Made by a program: the position numbers and the translations under genes
Part shown: positions 41,501 through 50,080 of the stretch, one piece after another
How the letters are laid out: each line of letters opens with the position of its first letter
Numbering within the stretch: the stretch's first letter is position 1
The notes under the pieces: model-generated
The model's database searches: none
What the model was told of the DNA's origin: nothing
The model's input: the letters and a program-made list of their open reading frames with translations, nothing else
From: Janibacter endophyticus
GTDB taxonomy: Bacteria > Actinomycetota > Actinomycetes > Actinomycetales > Dermatophilaceae
Assembly (NCBI RefSeq): GCF_016888335.1
Contig: NZ_JAFEJG010000004.1
Coordinates: 1,860,001-1,924,000 of the forward strand
Direction of reading: 5' to 3'
Length of the DNA stretch: 64,000 nucleotides

Positions 41501-42685
41501 CTAGGCGCAGTGGGGACGGAAGCCTGACGTGCTGACGGCCTCGGTGAGGCGGGGCGAACGCTCGGCCAGGGAGCGTGCGACGGACGCCGGGACTGCGTAG
41601 GCGACGTCCTCCACCGACGTGGCCCGGGCGAAGATCACGCCGATCACCTCGCCGTGACCCGAGACCACAGGCCCGCCGGAGTTCCCGCTCGCGATCGACG
41701 CTGCGAGGGTGACGACCGAGCGATGCGTGCTGCGTCCGTCCTTCGTCACGACTGTCGGTCGCTCCGCCAGCAGACGGGCGGGGTCGAGACGAAGGGGGCC
41801 GCCACCGGGGTATCCGACGACGACCCCTTCGCTCCCAGGCTTCGTCGCGTCCGCGAAGCGCAGCGCAGGAGTGGCCAGGCCGTCGGTGGCCACGATCGCC
41901 AGGTCGTTCTTGATGTCGAGGTGGACGATGCGACCGCGCCTCGGCAGCTCACCAGGAGCGCGGATGACGGGCGAGTCCGCACCGGCGACGACGTGCGCGT
42001 TCGTCATGACACGATTCGAGGCCACGACGAAGCCGCTCCCTGTCATCACACCCGGGCAGCCGGCTACCTCTCCGCTGACACGGACGACCGAACGGCTCGC
42101 TGAGCGCACGGCTGCCGTGTCGACGTCGACGTCAGGGATCTCTGGCGACACCGACGGACTGCCCGCGACCTCGGCCAGCCATGGCTGGTTCCGGTCGAGC
42201 AGGCCGGTGGCGATGCTGCCGTCGTGCACCGACGCGGGAGCGAACCTCGTCAGCTCCTGGATGGTGCGGGCGCTCGTCATGCTGTCCGTGAGCGGCGCCG
42301 AGCCCGTTGCCGGGACGAGCGCTGCGGCGAGGACCCAGGCGAGGGCGGTCATGACGCCACCAGCGACCGCCCCACCTGCAGCGTCGGCCAGACCGAGCCG
42401 GGCACGGTCGAGAGCCTTGCCCACGACCCCGCCGACGGCCGAGCCGAGGGCGGTACCGGTCGCTACCAGCGCCATGACGACTGCCACGACAGCGAGCAAC
42501 CGGGCTTGCTGCTCGTCGAAGCGGTCGACGACCCAGGGCACGACAAGCACCAGCGCGATGCCCGTGCCGAGGACGGCTCCCGCGAGGCCTCCGACGGTGC
42601 GGCCGAGACCCTGCATCCATCCGGCCAGCACCGCGACCACGAGCGAGAGCACGACGACGACGTCGACGATCGGTGCGGCGTCCAA
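41501..42685 (-). CDS. MarP-like membrane serine protease (CvpA plus trypsin domain)
   Basis: 394 aa. Four N-terminal transmembrane helices form a CvpA-like domain (about 1-125). A chymotrypsin-like protease domain follows with H231 in T-N-A-H-V-V, D261 in K-N-D-L-A-I-V and S336 in G-N-S-G-G-P. This is the architecture of mycobacterial MarP, which acts in the periplasm and supports acid resistance. Starts at TTG 42685 with AAGGAG 5 nt upstream. Confidence 0.9.
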   Translation of the reverse strand: MDAAPIVDVVVVLSLVVAVLAGWMQGLGRTVGGLAGAVLGTGIALVLVVPWVVDRFDEQQARLLAVVAVVMALVATGTALGSAVGGVVGKALDRARLGLADAAGGAVAGGVMTALAWVLAAALVPATGSAPLTDSMTSARTIQELTRFAPASVHDGSIATGLLDRNQPWLAEVAGSPSVSPEIPDVDVDTAAVRSASRSVVRVSGEVAGCPGVMTGSGFVVASNRVMTNAHVVAGADSPVIRAPGELPRRGRIVHLDIKNDLAIVATDGLATPALRFADATKPGSEGVVVGYPGGGPLRLDPARLLAERPTVVTKDGRSTHRSVVTLAASIASGNSGGPVVSGHGEVIGVIFARATSVEDVAYAVPASVARSLAERSPRLTEAVSTSGFRPHCA

Positions 42686-42775
42686 TGCGGCTCCTTCGGA
42701 TTGGGTCGCTCACGCTAGGGGCTCAGCCTGACAGTTCGCCGGTCATGCATGCAGCCCGTTCCCAGACCGCGCACC

Positions 42776-42781
42776 TACCCT
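42776..42781 (+). promoter_or_regulatory. Leaderless-type -10 hexamer TACCCT
   Basis: TACCCT lies 6 nt before ATG 42788. The intervening GGAGGC is too close to the start to act as an ordinary ribosome-binding site. Confidence 0.45.
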
Positions 42782-42787
42782 GGAGGC

Positions 42788-43018
42788 ATGGACATCGTCA
42801 CCGACAAGAAGACCCGGGTCGTCAGCGCGCCGGTGGCCATCATCGTCGCCATCCTCAGTGCTGGCTACATGCTGCCGTGGGCTATCGCGGCCGTGCGAGG
42901 CAACGCCAACGCATGGGCTGTCTTCTGGGTCAACCTGCTCCTCGGCTGGACCGTCGTCGGCTGGATCGTCGCCCTAGTCATGTCGATCAAGGAGCACCGC
43001 GTCATCAGCGTCCGCTGA
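42788..43018 (+). CDS. Superinfection-immunity-like small membrane protein
   Basis: 76 aa with two hydrophobic helices and the pattern M-L-P-W-A-I-A-A-V-R-G ... F-W-V-N-L-L-L-G-W-T-V-V-G-W-I-V-A-L-V. This matches the family named after the phage T4 superinfection immunity protein (Imm), which blocks DNA entry. Chromosomal bacterial members are widespread and their role is unproven. Confidence 0.75.
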   Translation: MDIVTDKKTRVVSAPVAIIVAILSAGYMLPWAIAAVRGNANAWAVFWVNLLLGWTVVGWIVALVMSIKEHRVISVR

Positions 43019-43125
43019 GCCTCAACCGGGGTCACCGCGACGTGGGATCCCTTGCAGGGGAAGGGTTTTCAGCCATGGGGATGAGGCCACGCCCCGGTCG
43101 AATCGTCGCCTCGACCTCTGCCGTG

Positions 43126-43156
43126 ACGAAGGGGGACTGCTGCGGTCCCCCTTCGT
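43126..43156. terminator. Bidirectional terminator made from an inverted CGAAGGGG pair
   Basis: A perfect 12-bp stem (43126-43137 with 43145-43156) around a 7-nt loop, directly after the acyl-CoA oxidase stop on the minus strand. Each arm contains one copy of the octamer that is over-represented throughout the host DNA here. Confidence 0.75.
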
Positions 43157-45085
43157 TCATGCGTCGGGGCCGGCCTCGCCGAGGAACTCCATGAGGTTCG
43201 TCTCCCGCCAGGCCAGCGGGATCGCGAAGGCGTCGACGAGGGTCTGGGCGTGCGGCCGCAGCCCGGCGCACAGCGTGTCGACCGCGACGATGACCGACTT
43301 CGACTGCTGGGCGCTGAGCCGCCCGTGCTCGACGAACCAGGCCCGCTCGGCCTCGATCGTGCTCATGACGTAGAGGTCGCAGACCCGCTCCATGATCTCG
43401 CGGGACTCGCCGTCGGGCATCCCGTCGATCGCGGCGACGAAGGCCTCGAGGACGACCCGCTCGATGTGCGCCCGGGCCGTGAGCAGCAGGTGGGGCTGCG
43501 CATCGTTGAAGATCGCGAACCCGTCGGCGCCCTCCTCACCTGCCCGGCGCAGCCGCATCGCGAGCGTCTCGAGCAGGTGCTTCTCGCGGTCCTCGAAGAG
43601 GTCGAGCTGACCGCCCCGATCGGTGAGCGCGTCGTCGCCGTCACGACCGGGCGATCCGGAGACGAGGCGCTGGATGAGCGAGCCGCCGATCGTGCGCTCG
43701 ATGACCGCCTCGGTGACCTGGCGCGCCCCGAAGAAGAACGCCCCACGGGTGTCGAGCTCGTGGAAGGCGTCCTTGTACTCGGTGAGCATGCCCTTGGCGA
43801 CGAGCTGGAGCAGGACGGTGTTGTCACCCTCGAAGGTCGAGAAGACGTCGGTGTCCGCCTTGAGGTCGGCGAAGCGGTTGACCGACATGTACCCGGCCCC
43901 GCCGCACGCCTCGCGGCAGACCTGGATGGTGTCGGTCGCGTGCTCGGTCGTCAGCGCCTTGATGCCGGCAGCACGCGCCTCGAGCTCGCGCTGCGCGTCC
44001 TCGCTGCTCTCCTCTCCGGCGGCGATGCGGTGCATCTGCTCGACGAGGGCGTTCTGGGCCAGCATGAGCGCGAACGACCGGGCGAGCCGGGGCAGGAGCT
44101 TGCGCTGGTGGCCGCGGTAGTCGAGGATCCGCACCTCGCTCTCGCCGTCGGGGGTGTGGAACTGCGTCCGGTGCAGGCCGTAGATCACGGCCAGGGTGAG
44201 CGCGGTCCGGGTCGCGGCGCCGGCGCCGCCCGCGACGGAGATGCGGCCACGGACGAGGGTGCCGAGCATCGTGAAGAAGCGGCGGCTCGGGTTCTCGATC
44301 GGCGAGTGGTAGCGACCGTCGTCGTCGATCGTGCCGTAGCGGTTGAGCAGGTTGAGCCGCGGCACGCGGACGTGGTCGAAGGTCAGCTCGCCGTTGTCGA
44401 CGCCGCGCAGGCCCATCTTCGCGCCGCAGTCACCGATGGTCACGCCGTCGAGCGGGTTGCCGTGCTCGTCGCGGATCGGGACGAGGACGCAGTGGACGCC
44501 GTGGTTCTCGCCGTCGACGACGAGCTGGGCGAAGACCGCGGCCATACGGGCGTCGCGGGCAGCGTTGCCGATGTAGTCCTTGCGCGCCGCGATGCCGGGG
44601 GAGTGGATCTCGATCTCGTCGGTCTCGGGCACGTACGTCGCGGTCGTGAGGAGCGACTGCACGTCGGAGCCGTGGCCGAGCTCGGTCATGGCGAAGGACC
44701 CGAGCAGCGAGCCGTCGAGCATGCCGGGCAGGTAGGCATCCCAGTGCCGCTTGGTCCCGAGGTTGGCGATCGCCCCGCCGAAGAGCCCGAACTGCACACC
44801 GGCCTTGACGAAGACGGAGAGGTCGGCGTGCCCGAGCATCTCGAAGGCGGTGACGGACGCCCCGTGCTCGTTCGTCCCGCCCTGCTCCTCGGTCAGGCCG
44901 TTGCGCGCGAAGTCGGTCTGGGTCAGCTCGAGGACGGCCTGGAGGGTCCGCTGCCGGTGCTCGTCGAGGGGGAGCGTCGAGAGCGGTGGTGCGAAGGTCT
45001 CGGGGTCGAGCCGGGAGCGCACCTCCTGGCGCACCTCCTCCCAGCGCCCGTCGAGCACGGTCCGGATCTCTTCGGCGGTACCCAT
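43157..45085 (-). CDS. Acyl-CoA oxidase/dehydrogenase (ACOX-type)
   Basis: 642 aa, the length of peroxisomal-type acyl-CoA oxidases rather than dehydrogenases. Seen: F-A-M-T-E-L-G-H-G-S-D-V-Q, K-M-G-L-R-G-V-D-N-G, L-V-R-G-R-I-S-V, C-R-E-A-C-G-G-A-G-Y and F-S-T-F-E-G-D-N-T-V-L. It catalyses the first oxidation of fatty acyl-CoA, passing electrons to oxygen or another acceptor. Start ATG 45085 with GGGAG upstream. A fatty-acid operon lies 3.6 kb away. Confidence 0.9.
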   Translation of the reverse strand: MGTAEEIRTVLDGRWEEVRQEVRSRLDPETFAPPLSTLPLDEHRQRTLQAVLELTQTDFARNGLTEEQGGTNEHGASVTAFEMLGHADLSVFVKAGVQFGLFGGAIANLGTKRHWDAYLPGMLDGSLLGSFAMTELGHGSDVQSLLTTATYVPETDEIEIHSPGIAARKDYIGNAARDARMAAVFAQLVVDGENHGVHCVLVPIRDEHGNPLDGVTIGDCGAKMGLRGVDNGELTFDHVRVPRLNLLNRYGTIDDDGRYHSPIENPSRRFFTMLGTLVRGRISVAGGAGAATRTALTLAVIYGLHRTQFHTPDGESEVRILDYRGHQRKLLPRLARSFALMLAQNALVEQMHRIAAGEESSEDAQRELEARAAGIKALTTEHATDTIQVCREACGGAGYMSVNRFADLKADTDVFSTFEGDNTVLLQLVAKGMLTEYKDAFHELDTRGAFFFGARQVTEAVIERTIGGSLIQRLVSGSPGRDGDDALTDRGGQLDLFEDREKHLLETLAMRLRRAGEEGADGFAIFNDAQPHLLLTARAHIERVVLEAFVAAIDGMPDGESREIMERVCDLYVMSTIEAERAWFVEHGRLSAQQSKSVIVAVDTLCAGLRPHAQTLVDAFAIPLAWRETNLMEFLGEAGPDA

Positions 45086-45122
45086 GGCGGCACTCTCCCA
45101 GAGCGAAGGGGGCAGTGGTCGC

Positions 45123-46550
45123 CTACGACGTCGTGGCCTGGGCCTCAGCGTGCGGCTCGGGCCGCGGCAGGCGGGCGAGGCAGAGCGCGGCGACGAGCGC
45201 GGACACCGCGCAGATCGCCCACACCGTGAGGTAGCCCTCGAGCGGTGCGTGGCCGGCCCCCGGCTCGGAGATCGAGCCGGTGGAGGTGAGCGCCACGGCG
45301 AAGATCGCCGAGGCGATGCACCCGCCGACTGTCTTCGTGGCGTTGGTCAGGCCGGCGGCCTCCGCGGTGGCCCCGTGCGTCGCCGCGGCCGCTGCAGCCG
45401 CGGGCAGCGAGGCGACGAGCGCACCGGAGCCGAGCCCAGCGATGCCCATGGCGAGCATCGCGTGCCACAGCACGCCGTGCAGCGGCAGGAAGGTCGCGTA
45501 CCCCGCCGCGACGAGCACCGCGGCGAGCACAAGCATCCACCGGACCCCGAGCCTTCGGGCGACGACCGGGCTGAGCAGCGCCCCGATCGCCATGCACGCG
45601 ACGTAGAGGCCGATGACGTTGGCGATGGCAGCCGCCGAGACCCCGAAGCCGTAACCCACCTCGGCGGGGTCGGTCCGGGCGAAGGTCGACAGCGGGATCT
45701 GCGCGCCGAGGACGCTCATGCCGAAGAGGGCGGCCGCGACCTGGACGGGCCACATCCGTGGGCCGGCGAGCATCCGCACGTCGATGAGGGGCGAGTCGGT
45801 GCGACGCTCGACGCGCACGAAGACAGCGAGCACGGCAGCGCCGGCCAGCATGAGCAGCCATGCGAGCGGGGACAGCGGACCCTGGACCCGCACGACGACG
45901 AGCCCGGCCAGCAGCCCGAGGAGCCCGAGGGTGAGCAGCCCGGTCCCCGGCAGGTCGAGCCGGCCCCCCTTCGCCTGGGTCGGGGCGTCGCGCACGCCGA
46001 ACCAGATCGCGACGAGGGCGATGGTCGTCGCGGCCGCGGGCATCGCGAGCAGCCCGGTCATGCCGAGCACCGGCTGGAGCGCTCCCGCCGAGAGGGCACC
46101 GGCGATGACGCCGACCTCGAGCGCGAGGACGAGGAAGCCGGCGCCCTTGCGCACGAGGGCGTCCTGGTCGGGTCGGTCCCGGGAGCGCTCGTGGAGGATC
46201 GCGATCTCCATCGGCAACCACACGGCGTAGACACCCTGGACGCCCCAGGCCACGAGGAAGGTCCAGAAGTCCGGGGCCACGGCGACGCCCCACCCTGCCA
46301 GAGCGGTGACCAGGGTCGCGCCGAGGAGCACTCGTCGATGACCGTGAAGGTCACCGAGCCGCGAGAGGACGGGCACGGCGAGCGCGGAGACGATGAGCTG
46401 GGCTGCCTCGAACCAGTTGACGTCGCCGTCGGTGATCCGCAGGTGGTCGGCGATGTCCGAGTAGAGCGGCGTGTAGTAGCCCTGGATGACGCCGGAGGCG
46501 ATCTCGACGGCGGCGAGGAAGCCGACGAGGCGCCAGATCGCCGGGCTCAC
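45123..46550 (-). CDS. Major facilitator superfamily transporter
   Basis: 475 aa with about 14 hydrophobic segments and the MFS loop motif L-G-D-L-H-G-H-R-R between TM2 and TM3, pointing to the DHA2 drug:H+ antiporter type. GTG 46550 overlaps the M20 peptidase stop by 4 nt, so it is coupled to it. Substrate unknown. Confidence 0.85.
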   Translation of the reverse strand: MSPAIWRLVGFLAAVEIASGVIQGYYTPLYSDIADHLRITDGDVNWFEAAQLIVSALAVPVLSRLGDLHGHRRVLLGATLVTALAGWGVAVAPDFWTFLVAWGVQGVYAVWLPMEIAILHERSRDRPDQDALVRKGAGFLVLALEVGVIAGALSAGALQPVLGMTGLLAMPAAATTIALVAIWFGVRDAPTQAKGGRLDLPGTGLLTLGLLGLLAGLVVVRVQGPLSPLAWLLMLAGAAVLAVFVRVERRTDSPLIDVRMLAGPRMWPVQVAAALFGMSVLGAQIPLSTFARTDPAEVGYGFGVSAAAIANVIGLYVACMAIGALLSPVVARRLGVRWMLVLAAVLVAAGYATFLPLHGVLWHAMLAMGIAGLGSGALVASLPAAAAAAATHGATAEAAGLTNATKTVGGCIASAIFAVALTSTGSISEPGAGHAPLEGYLTVWAICAVSALVAALCLARLPRPEPHAEAQATTS

Positions 46551-47911
46551 CGCGCGCCTCCCTCGGTGCCCACGGTCGGCAGCCCGTCGAGCAGGGCGCG
46601 GTACCACCGCACCCCGTCGAGCAGGTCCTCGACCCCGATGTGCTCGTCGTAGGAGTGGATGGACTCGCGCTGGGCCTTGCTCATCCGGAAGGGCGCGAAG
46701 CGGTAGACCCGCTCGCAGATCGCCGTGAAGTGCCGTGAGTCGGTCGCCGCGTAGAGCACGTAGGGGATCGGCACGGCGTCGGTGAAGACGGCGCTGATGG
46801 TGCGCTCGAGGAGCGCGAAGGCGGGGTCGTCGACGGGGGAGAGGGGGCTGGGGTCGTGCTGCTCGACCACCCGGACCTCGATGTCGGCGCCGACGATCGA
46901 CCGCACACGCTCGATCGCCGCCGCGGCGCTCTCGCCGACCGCGATACGCAGGTTGAGTCCGGCCTCGACGGAGGTGGGGATGACGTTGATCGCCGGTGAG
47001 CCCTGGAGCGTCGTCACGGCCAGCGTCGTGCGGACAAGGGCGGCGGCCTCGGGGCCGGCTGCGACCATCGCGCGGGCCAGGACGGGCGCGAGCGTCTCGA
47101 TCCGTGCGGCGAGCGGCCGAAGGGGGGCCGGCAGGTGGGGCGCGAGTCGCCGGAGCATCTCGGCGGTCGGCGGGCTGATCGAGGCGGCGAAGGGACGCTG
47201 CTCGAGCCGGGTGATCGCGGTGGCGATCCGGGCGGCGGGGCCGCCCTTCGCCGGCGTGGAGGCGTGTCCTCCCCGGCCGGACGCGGTGAGACGCAGGGAG
47301 ACCGCGCCCTTCTCGGAGACGCCGACCACGCCGAGCGGGGCGCTGACGCCGGGGAACGCGCCGGAGGCGACGGCACCCCCTTCGTCGAGGACGAACCAGG
47401 GCTGCACGCCACGCTCTCGCAGGATGTCCACGGCGTTCCTGGCCCCGTGACCGAGGACCTCCTCGTCGCCGCCGAAGGAGAGCCAGACGTCCCGGGCGGG
47501 GCGGCGACCGTCGGCCAGGAGCGACTCGACGGCGCTGATGGCAGCGACGAGCTGGCCCTTGTCGTCGAGGGTGCCGCGGCCCCAGAGCAGACCGTCGACG
47601 ACCTCGCCGGCCAACGGCGGATGGGTCCAGCGCGACTCGTCACCGATCGGCACGATGTCGAGGTGGGCCATGAGGACGACCGGCGCCTCGCCGTCGGCCT
47701 CGCCGGCAGGGTCGGCGGCGACCCGGACGAGCAGCCCGTGCGGGTCGACGTCGACGACCTCCTCGGCCATGACGAGGGGGAAGCGTCGCCGCAGCACCTC
47801 GTGGGCGGCGACGAAGGGGGCCGGGTCGGTCTCTCCGCCGGACGGTGCGGCAACCGTCGGCAGGCGGAGGAGCTCCTGGAGTGCGGCGAGGGGGTCCGCG
47901 GTGACCGTCAT
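46547..47911 (-). CDS. M20/M25/M40 family metallopeptidase
   Basis: 454 aa. Metal ligands are in A-H-L-D-I-V-P, G-R-G-T-L-D-D-K-G, F-G-G-D-E-E-V and Y-A-A-T-D-S-R-H. A dimerisation lid (G-R-G-G-H-A-S-T-P) sits in the middle. It resembles carboxypeptidase-S/PM20D1-like enzymes that hydrolyse N-acyl amino acids or peptides. It is the first gene of an operon with the MFS transporter, so it may process a transported compound. Confidence 0.87.
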   Translation of the reverse strand: MTVTADPLAALQELLRLPTVAAPSGGETDPAPFVAAHEVLRRRFPLVMAEEVVDVDPHGLLVRVAADPAGEADGEAPVVLMAHLDIVPIGDESRWTHPPLAGEVVDGLLWGRGTLDDKGQLVAAISAVESLLADGRRPARDVWLSFGGDEEVLGHGARNAVDILRERGVQPWFVLDEGGAVASGAFPGVSAPLGVVGVSEKGAVSLRLTASGRGGHASTPAKGGPAARIATAITRLEQRPFAASISPPTAEMLRRLAPHLPAPLRPLAARIETLAPVLARAMVAAGPEAAALVRTTLAVTTLQGSPAINVIPTSVEAGLNLRIAVGESAAAAIERVRSIVGADIEVRVVEQHDPSPLSPVDDPAFALLERTISAVFTDAVPIPYVLYAATDSRHFTAICERVYRFAPFRMSKAQRESIHSYDEHIGVEDLLDGVRWYRALLDGLPTVGTEGGAR

Positions 47912-47948
47912 GCGCCCCGACCGTACCGGTCGGTAGGGCCTGGTCGGG

Positions 47949-48623
47949 TCAGCCGCGGGGGTGCCAGGCGATGCGCGCGCCGCCCCACGCGAGCGCGGTG
48001 AGCTGCTCGGTGAGGCCGTCGCGGTCGAGCTCGCCGAGCTGGCCGTCGAGCCAGGCGTCGGCCCCGGCCCGAACCATGCCGACGAGCGAGAGGCCCCACA
48101 CGCGGGCCGGGGCGGGGTCGTTGCCCCGGTCGACGAGGGCGTGCGCGATGAGCTCGCCCATCTGCAGGGCCATCCGGCCGGTCACGTCAGCGGCTGCCTC
48201 CGCCGCGTTGCCGGAGCGTTCCGCCCCGACGAGTGGGGCCGAGACGATGAAACGGTAGACCTCCGGGTCCCGCTCGACGAGGTGGAGGTAGGCGCCGACG
48301 GCGGCTGCGATGAGCGAGCGCGGGTCCTCGTCGAGGGTGGAGAGGGCGGTGGTGCCCCGCAGCTGCTGGCCGAGCGCCGTGCCCACGTCCCGCAGGATCA
48401 GCTCGTCGACCCGCTCGGCAATCGCGCGGTACAGGCCCGAGCGGTCGGTGAAGTGCCGGTAGAAGACGGTCTTGCTCGTCCCCGCCGACGCGGCGATCTC
48501 GTCCATGCCGACGGAGGCGCCGTGCTCACGGATGGCGAGCAGCGTCGACTCGACGAGCTCCTTGCGTCGCTGCTGACGGTGCGCCTCCCATCGGGCGCTG
48601 CGTCCATCGGTGGGCGTGCTCAC
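47949..48623 (-). CDS. TetR-family regulator of the fatty-acid operon
   Basis: 224 aa. The N-terminal helix-turn-helix (T-L-L-A-I-R-E-H-G ... I-A-A-S-A-G-T-S-K-T-V-F-Y-R-H-F) is classic TetR. The C-terminal ligand domain is of the type next to thiolase/FabG operons in actinobacteria, where acyl-CoA is the usual ligand (inferred). GTG 48623 is divergent from the thiolase gene across a 113-bp gap holding a near-perfect palindrome, its likely operator. Confidence 0.9.
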   Translation of the reverse strand: MSTPTDGRSARWEAHRQQRRKELVESTLLAIREHGASVGMDEIAASAGTSKTVFYRHFTDRSGLYRAIAERVDELILRDVGTALGQQLRGTTALSTLDEDPRSLIAAAVGAYLHLVERDPEVYRFIVSAPLVGAERSGNAAEAAADVTGRMALQMGELIAHALVDRGNDPAPARVWGLSLVGMVRAGADAWLDGQLGELDRDGLTEQLTALAWGGARIAWHPRG

Positions 48624-48630
48624 ATCGCGG

Positions 48631-48665
48631 GACGGTAGCAGGTACCAGGTGTACCTGCTACCGTC
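48631..48665. promoter_or_regulatory. 35-bp palindromic operator between tetR and the fatty-acid operon
   Basis: The arms GACGGTAGCAGGTAC (48631-48645) and its exact complement (48651-48665) surround 5 nt. TACCGT occurs on both strands inside the arms and can serve as a -10 for each divergent gene. A bound TetR dimer would then block both promoters. Confidence 0.8.
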
Positions 48666-48736
48666 CGTTTCGGATAAATCACGGTCGGTGCCGACGTCGG
48701 GCCGCCCGTCCCAGACCCCGATCTCAGGAGATCTCC

Positions 48737-50035
48737 GTGGCGTCCACCCAGCCGAACGCTCCGCGTCGCGCCGCCATCCTCGGCGGCAACCGCATCCCCT
48801 TCGCCCGTCAGTTCGCCGCCTACGCCGAGGCGAGCAACCAGGACATGCTCACCTCCGCGCTCGAGGGCCTCGTCGCCCGGTACAACCTCGGGGGCGAGAA
48901 GATCGACGAGGTCGTCGCCGGCGCGGTCGTCAAGCACAGCCGCGACTTCAACCTCACCCGCGAGTCCGTGCTCGGCTCCAGCCTCGACCCGCACACCTCC
49001 GCCTACGACATCCAGCAGGCCTGCGGCACCGGCCTCGAGGCCGCGATCCTCGTGAGCAACAAGATCAAGCTCGGCCAGATCGAGTCCGGCATCGCGGGCG
49101 GCGTCGACACCGCCTCCGACGCGCCCATCACCGTGAGCGAGAAGCTCCGCAAGAAGCTCCTGCGCGTCAACCGCGCCAAGGGCGGCAAGGCCCAGGCCCT
49201 CGCCCTGCTGAAGATCCGCCCGACCGACCTCGGCATCGCGACCCCGGCGAACTCCGAGCCGCGCACCGGCCTGTCCATGGGTGACCACATGGCCCAGACC
49301 GCCAAGAAGTGGGGCATCACCCGCGAGGCCCAGGACGAGCTGGCGATGAAGAGCCACCACAACCTCGCGCGGGCCTACGACGAGGGCTTCATGGACGACC
49401 TCATGACGTCCTTCAACGGCCTCTCGAAGGACCAGAACCTGCGCGCCGACTCCTCGATGGAGAAGCTCGCGAAGCTCAAGCCGGTTTTCGGCAAGGGCGA
49501 CGACGCGACGATGACGGCCGGCAACTCCACCCCGCTGACCGACGGCGCCTCCGTCGTCCTCATGGGCAGCGAGGAGTGGGCCGCCGAGCACCACCTCAAG
49601 GTGCTCGCCTACTTCGTCGACGGCGAGGCCGCCGCGGTCGACTACGTCCACGGCGCCGAGGGCCTGCTCATGGCCCCCGCGTACGCCATCCCGCGGATGC
49701 TCGAGCGCCAGGGCCTCACCCTCCAGGACTTCGACTTCTACGAGATCCACGAGGCCTTCGCCGCGACCGTCCTCTCCACCCTCAAGGCGTGGGAGGACCC
49801 GACCTTCTGCCAGGAGAAGCTCGGCCGCGACACCCCGCTCGGCTCGATCGACCGCGACAAGCTCAACGTCAACGGCTCCTCGCTCGCCGCGGGTCACCCC
49901 TTCGCCGCCACCGGTGGCCGCATCGTCGCCGCGCTGGCCAAGATGCTGCACGAGAAGGGCCCGGGCAGCCGCGGCCTCATCTCGATCTGCGCCGCCGGCG
50001 GCCAGGGCGTCGTCGCCATCCTCGAGGGCGCCTGA
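48737..50035 (+). CDS. Acetyl-CoA C-acyltransferase (thiolase)
   Basis: 432 aa. Thiolase motifs: Q-Q-A-C-G-T-G-L-E-A (acylated Cys), E-I-H-E-A-F-A-A-T (His), N-V-N-G-S-S-L-A-A-G-H-P and the C-terminal C-A-A-G-G-Q-G (second Cys). It is closest in style to mycobacterial FadA2-type thiolases. GTG 48737 has GGAG 7 nt upstream. First gene of the operon controlled by the palindrome. Confidence 0.92.
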   Translation: MASTQPNAPRRAAILGGNRIPFARQFAAYAEASNQDMLTSALEGLVARYNLGGEKIDEVVAGAVVKHSRDFNLTRESVLGSSLDPHTSAYDIQQACGTGLEAAILVSNKIKLGQIESGIAGGVDTASDAPITVSEKLRKKLLRVNRAKGGKAQALALLKIRPTDLGIATPANSEPRTGLSMGDHMAQTAKKWGITREAQDELAMKSHHNLARAYDEGFMDDLMTSFNGLSKDQNLRADSSMEKLAKLKPVFGKGDDATMTAGNSTPLTDGASVVLMGSEEWAAEHHLKVLAYFVDGEAAAVDYVHGAEGLLMAPAYAIPRMLERQGLTLQDFDFYEIHEAFAATVLSTLKAWEDPTFCQEKLGRDTPLGSIDRDKLNVNGSSLAAGHPFAATGGRIVAALAKMLHEKGPGSRGLISICAAGGQGVVAILEGA

Positions 50036-50080
50036 GCCTCGCGCCCGGCCCTCCCGCCCACCTGAACCAGGAGAACTCCC

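Noticed and set aside
41376-41504. Open frame after the copper-binding protein ending in I-E-R-L-Y-A-M-S-G-E-R-F-G-H
   Set aside because: It looks somewhat protein-like and may be a gene remnant, but it has no start, no ribosome-binding site and no recognised family.
43250-45229. Long plus-strand open frame opposite the acyl-CoA oxidase
   Set aside because: Antisense of a well-supported gene, with no recognisable motif.
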